Both the position numbers and the translations under genes were made by a program. From assembly GCA_964528155.1 (NCBI GenBank), contig CAZGRL010000024.1, forward strand, positions 1-44,921: 44,921 bases of DNA, in the 5' to 3' direction. The stretch's first letter is position 1. Each line of letters opens with the position of its first letter. This document shows positions 43,566-44,921 of the stretch, piece after piece. The notes under the pieces are model-generated. The model was not told the DNA's origin and ran no database searches. It saw only the letters and a list, made by a program, of their open reading frames with translations. The DNA is from G001797105 sp964528155 (GTDB taxonomy: Bacteria; Chloroflexota; Anaerolineae; Anaerolineales; E44-bin32).

Positions 43566-44921
43566 CTAGCAGGGTGCGGAAGAAACCGGGACGAACAAGC
43601 AAATGCCGTGCATCTCTCCCCTCCGCTTCGGGATCGGGCGATTGCGCCTGGGGTCTTGGCCTCCGAGAGGACCTATTCGGGAGCCTGCTCCTCCTTTGGC
43701 CATGGCCCCGGCTTTGGGCTCGGCCTACACCTTCGCCGCTTCCAGGTTTCTGATCCGCAGCAGGTCGAAGGCTGCCAGACTGAAGATGAACATCCAGCCC
43801 ACCCGTTGTGCACCCCGATGACGCGTCTTCCTCAGCGCCCCAACGGTCTTCATCCAACCGAAGACCTGCTCGATGAGCTTCCGCTTCCGTTGGCTGATTG
43901 CGTAACCCGTATGCCGGGTGGTCCGCCTGTCGATCGCGCTGCGGCGATGGCTGTCGTTCTGGGCCACATGCGGGGTCACCCTGATTTCCCGCAATCTCGC
44001 CACAAAGCCTCGGGTGTCATAGCCCTTGTCCGCTCCCACGGTCAGCCGGTGCCGATGCCTTCCTCGCAGTCTTCGCAGCATCTCTTCCGCCACTTGGCGC
44101 TCGGCCATCCCATCCACCTGTGTCAGCCGGGCATCGACCACCAGGCCATTGCGGTTCTCCATCAGAACATGCCCCATGTAGCTGAGCCTGGCCTCTTTGC
44201 CTGGCCCCTTACGCGCCAAGCGCGCCTCCGGGTCTGTGGTCGATGGATGCGTCGCATTCGACCGGGTCTCGCCGTGGAAGTCCTCCCCCGAGTCTGCCCC
44301 GGGATCCTCCGGACCCTTGCCCCGCCTCGGCTCCCGAGGTCGGAAGCTCTTGTGCCCCGCCCAGGCTTCAATCAGCGTGCCATCGACCGTGAAGTGCTCG
44401 TCGCTCGTCAGGTTCTTCTCACTGGCCAGCGCCAACACCTCCCCGAAGAAGGCTTGGGCAATCTCGCCATCCAGCAGCCGTTGCCGGTTCTTGGTGAACA
44501 CCGTGGCGTCCCAGATCGGATCGTCCATGTTCAGCCCCACGAACCAGCGGAACAGCAGGTTGTAGTCCAACTGTTCCATCAGCATCCGCTCACTGCGAAT
44601 GGTATACAGAACCTGCAGCAACAATGCTCTCAGCAAACGCTCCGGCGGGATCGATGGTCGTCCCACCCTGGAGTACAGCTCGTCAAATCGCGGCGACAGC
44701 TTAGCCAGGATCTCATCGACCATCTGGCGGATCGCTCGCAGAGGATGGTCTGCTGGAACCCGCTGCTCCGCCGACACATACGACCACATCCGGCTATCGT
44801 CGCTATCATTCCCGCGCATGGACCCCGACCTCCAGCTTGTGTTGCCTCTCATAACACCATGTCGAGGGTCCGGGATTCGTTTTCCGATATGAAATCCGGG
44901 CGTTTTTCAGCAACCTGCTAG
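43566..44921 (-). mobile_element. Complete IS5-type insertion sequence with terminal inverted repeats
   Basis: About 1356 bp, carrying one DDE transposase. The left terminus begins CTAGCAGGGTGCGGAAGAAA at 43566; the reverse complement of the right terminus begins CTAGCAGGTTGCTGAAAAA and ends on the last base of the window. The two agree at 16 of the first 19 positions. Target-site duplication cannot be judged because the right flank is outside the window. No passenger gene. Confidence 0.85.
43725..44852 (-). CDS. IS5-family DDE transposase
   Basis: A 375-residue transposase that would cut and join the IS ends. N-terminal DUF772-type domain (VPADHPLRAIRQMVDEIL, then PSIPPERLLRALLLQVLYTIRSERMLMEQLDYNLLFRWFVGL) is followed by a DDE domain: first Asp in FTVDGTLIEAWA, second in VGADKGYDT, Glu in EQVFGWMK near the C-terminus with YAISQRKRK before it. 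A polar insert lies between the first two Asp residues. It is intact and in frame, so probably active or recently so. The ATG at 44852 is the longest start; later ATGs (such as 44819) also fit. Confidence 0.92.
   Translation of the reverse strand: MRGNTSWRSGSMRGNDSDDSRMWSYVSAEQRVPADHPLRAIRQMVDEILAKLSPRFDELYSRVGRPSIPPERLLRALLLQVLYTIRSERMLMEQLDYNLLFRWFVGLNMDDPIWDATVFTKNRQRLLDGEIAQAFFGEVLALASEKNLTSDEHFTVDGTLIEAWAGHKSFRPREPRRGKGPEDPGADSGEDFHGETRSNATHPSTTDPEARLARKGPGKEARLSYMGHVLMENRNGLVVDARLTQVDGMAERQVAEEMLRRLRGRHRHRLTVGADKGYDTRGFVARLREIRVTPHVAQNDSHRRSAIDRRTTRHTGYAISQRKRKLIEQVFGWMKTVGALRKTRHRGAQRVGWMFIFSLAAFDLLRIRNLEAAKV

Overview
The window is high-GC bacterial chromosome, most likely from an uncultured member of the Chloroflexota (Anaerolineae-like). 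The pointers are indirect: Thr/Pro-rich linkers in extracytoplasmic proteins (22.6-24.6 kb, 28.2-29.4 kb), tandem SIMPL lipoproteins, a GatZ-type protein without GatY, and an IS5-type element at the right edge. No rRNA or other decisive marker is present, so the phylum is an inference from protein flavour.

Region 1 (1-29.9 kb) is a dense core-like segment: proS; a HAD phosphatase; a D-2-hydroxyacid dehydrogenase and a methyltransferase; two SIMPL lipoproteins; a CorA transporter; the lipid II flippase murJ; an xseA / membrane protein / xseB / DUF212 run; a pncC-type cinA with a small partner; the primary sigma factor rpoD behind a YceD-like gene; rdgB; a zinc-ribbon / trxB / hydrolase unit; two small membrane proteins; an orphan histidine kinase; a TPR-membrane-metalloprotease protein; a complete metal ABC operon led by its own Fur-family regulator; and a HAD / DUF389 pair. 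Several genes here have clear -35/-10 boxes ending only 7-12 nt before the start codon, which suggests leaderless or near-leaderless transcripts (murJ, xseA, the YceD gene, the Fur gene).

Region 2 (30.07-42.5 kb) is an accessory block. It begins at an intact tRNA-Val(CAC) and ends at a damaged 60-nt copy of that tRNA's 3' part. Inside are ten same-strand genes, read right to left from a DeoR-type regulator: amidohydrolase, SIS-domain sugar-phosphate isomerase/deaminase, sugar-binding lipoprotein, two ABC permeases, GH4 glycosidase, GH114 endo-polygalactosaminidase-like protein, PfkB kinase, GatZ-like protein. Together they read as a route for importing and degrading an alpha-galactosaminide: oligosaccharide import, cytoplasmic cleavage, phosphorylation, isomerising deamination to tagatose-6-phosphate, then 4-epimerisation to fructose-6-phosphate. 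This is the most interesting system in the window. No integrase was found.

Region 3 (42.6-44.9 kb) has a small conserved-looking protein and a membrane protein. About 50 bp upstream of the latter sits a complete IS5-type insertion sequence whose right inverted repeat is the last sequence of the window, which suggests a contig break at a repeat.
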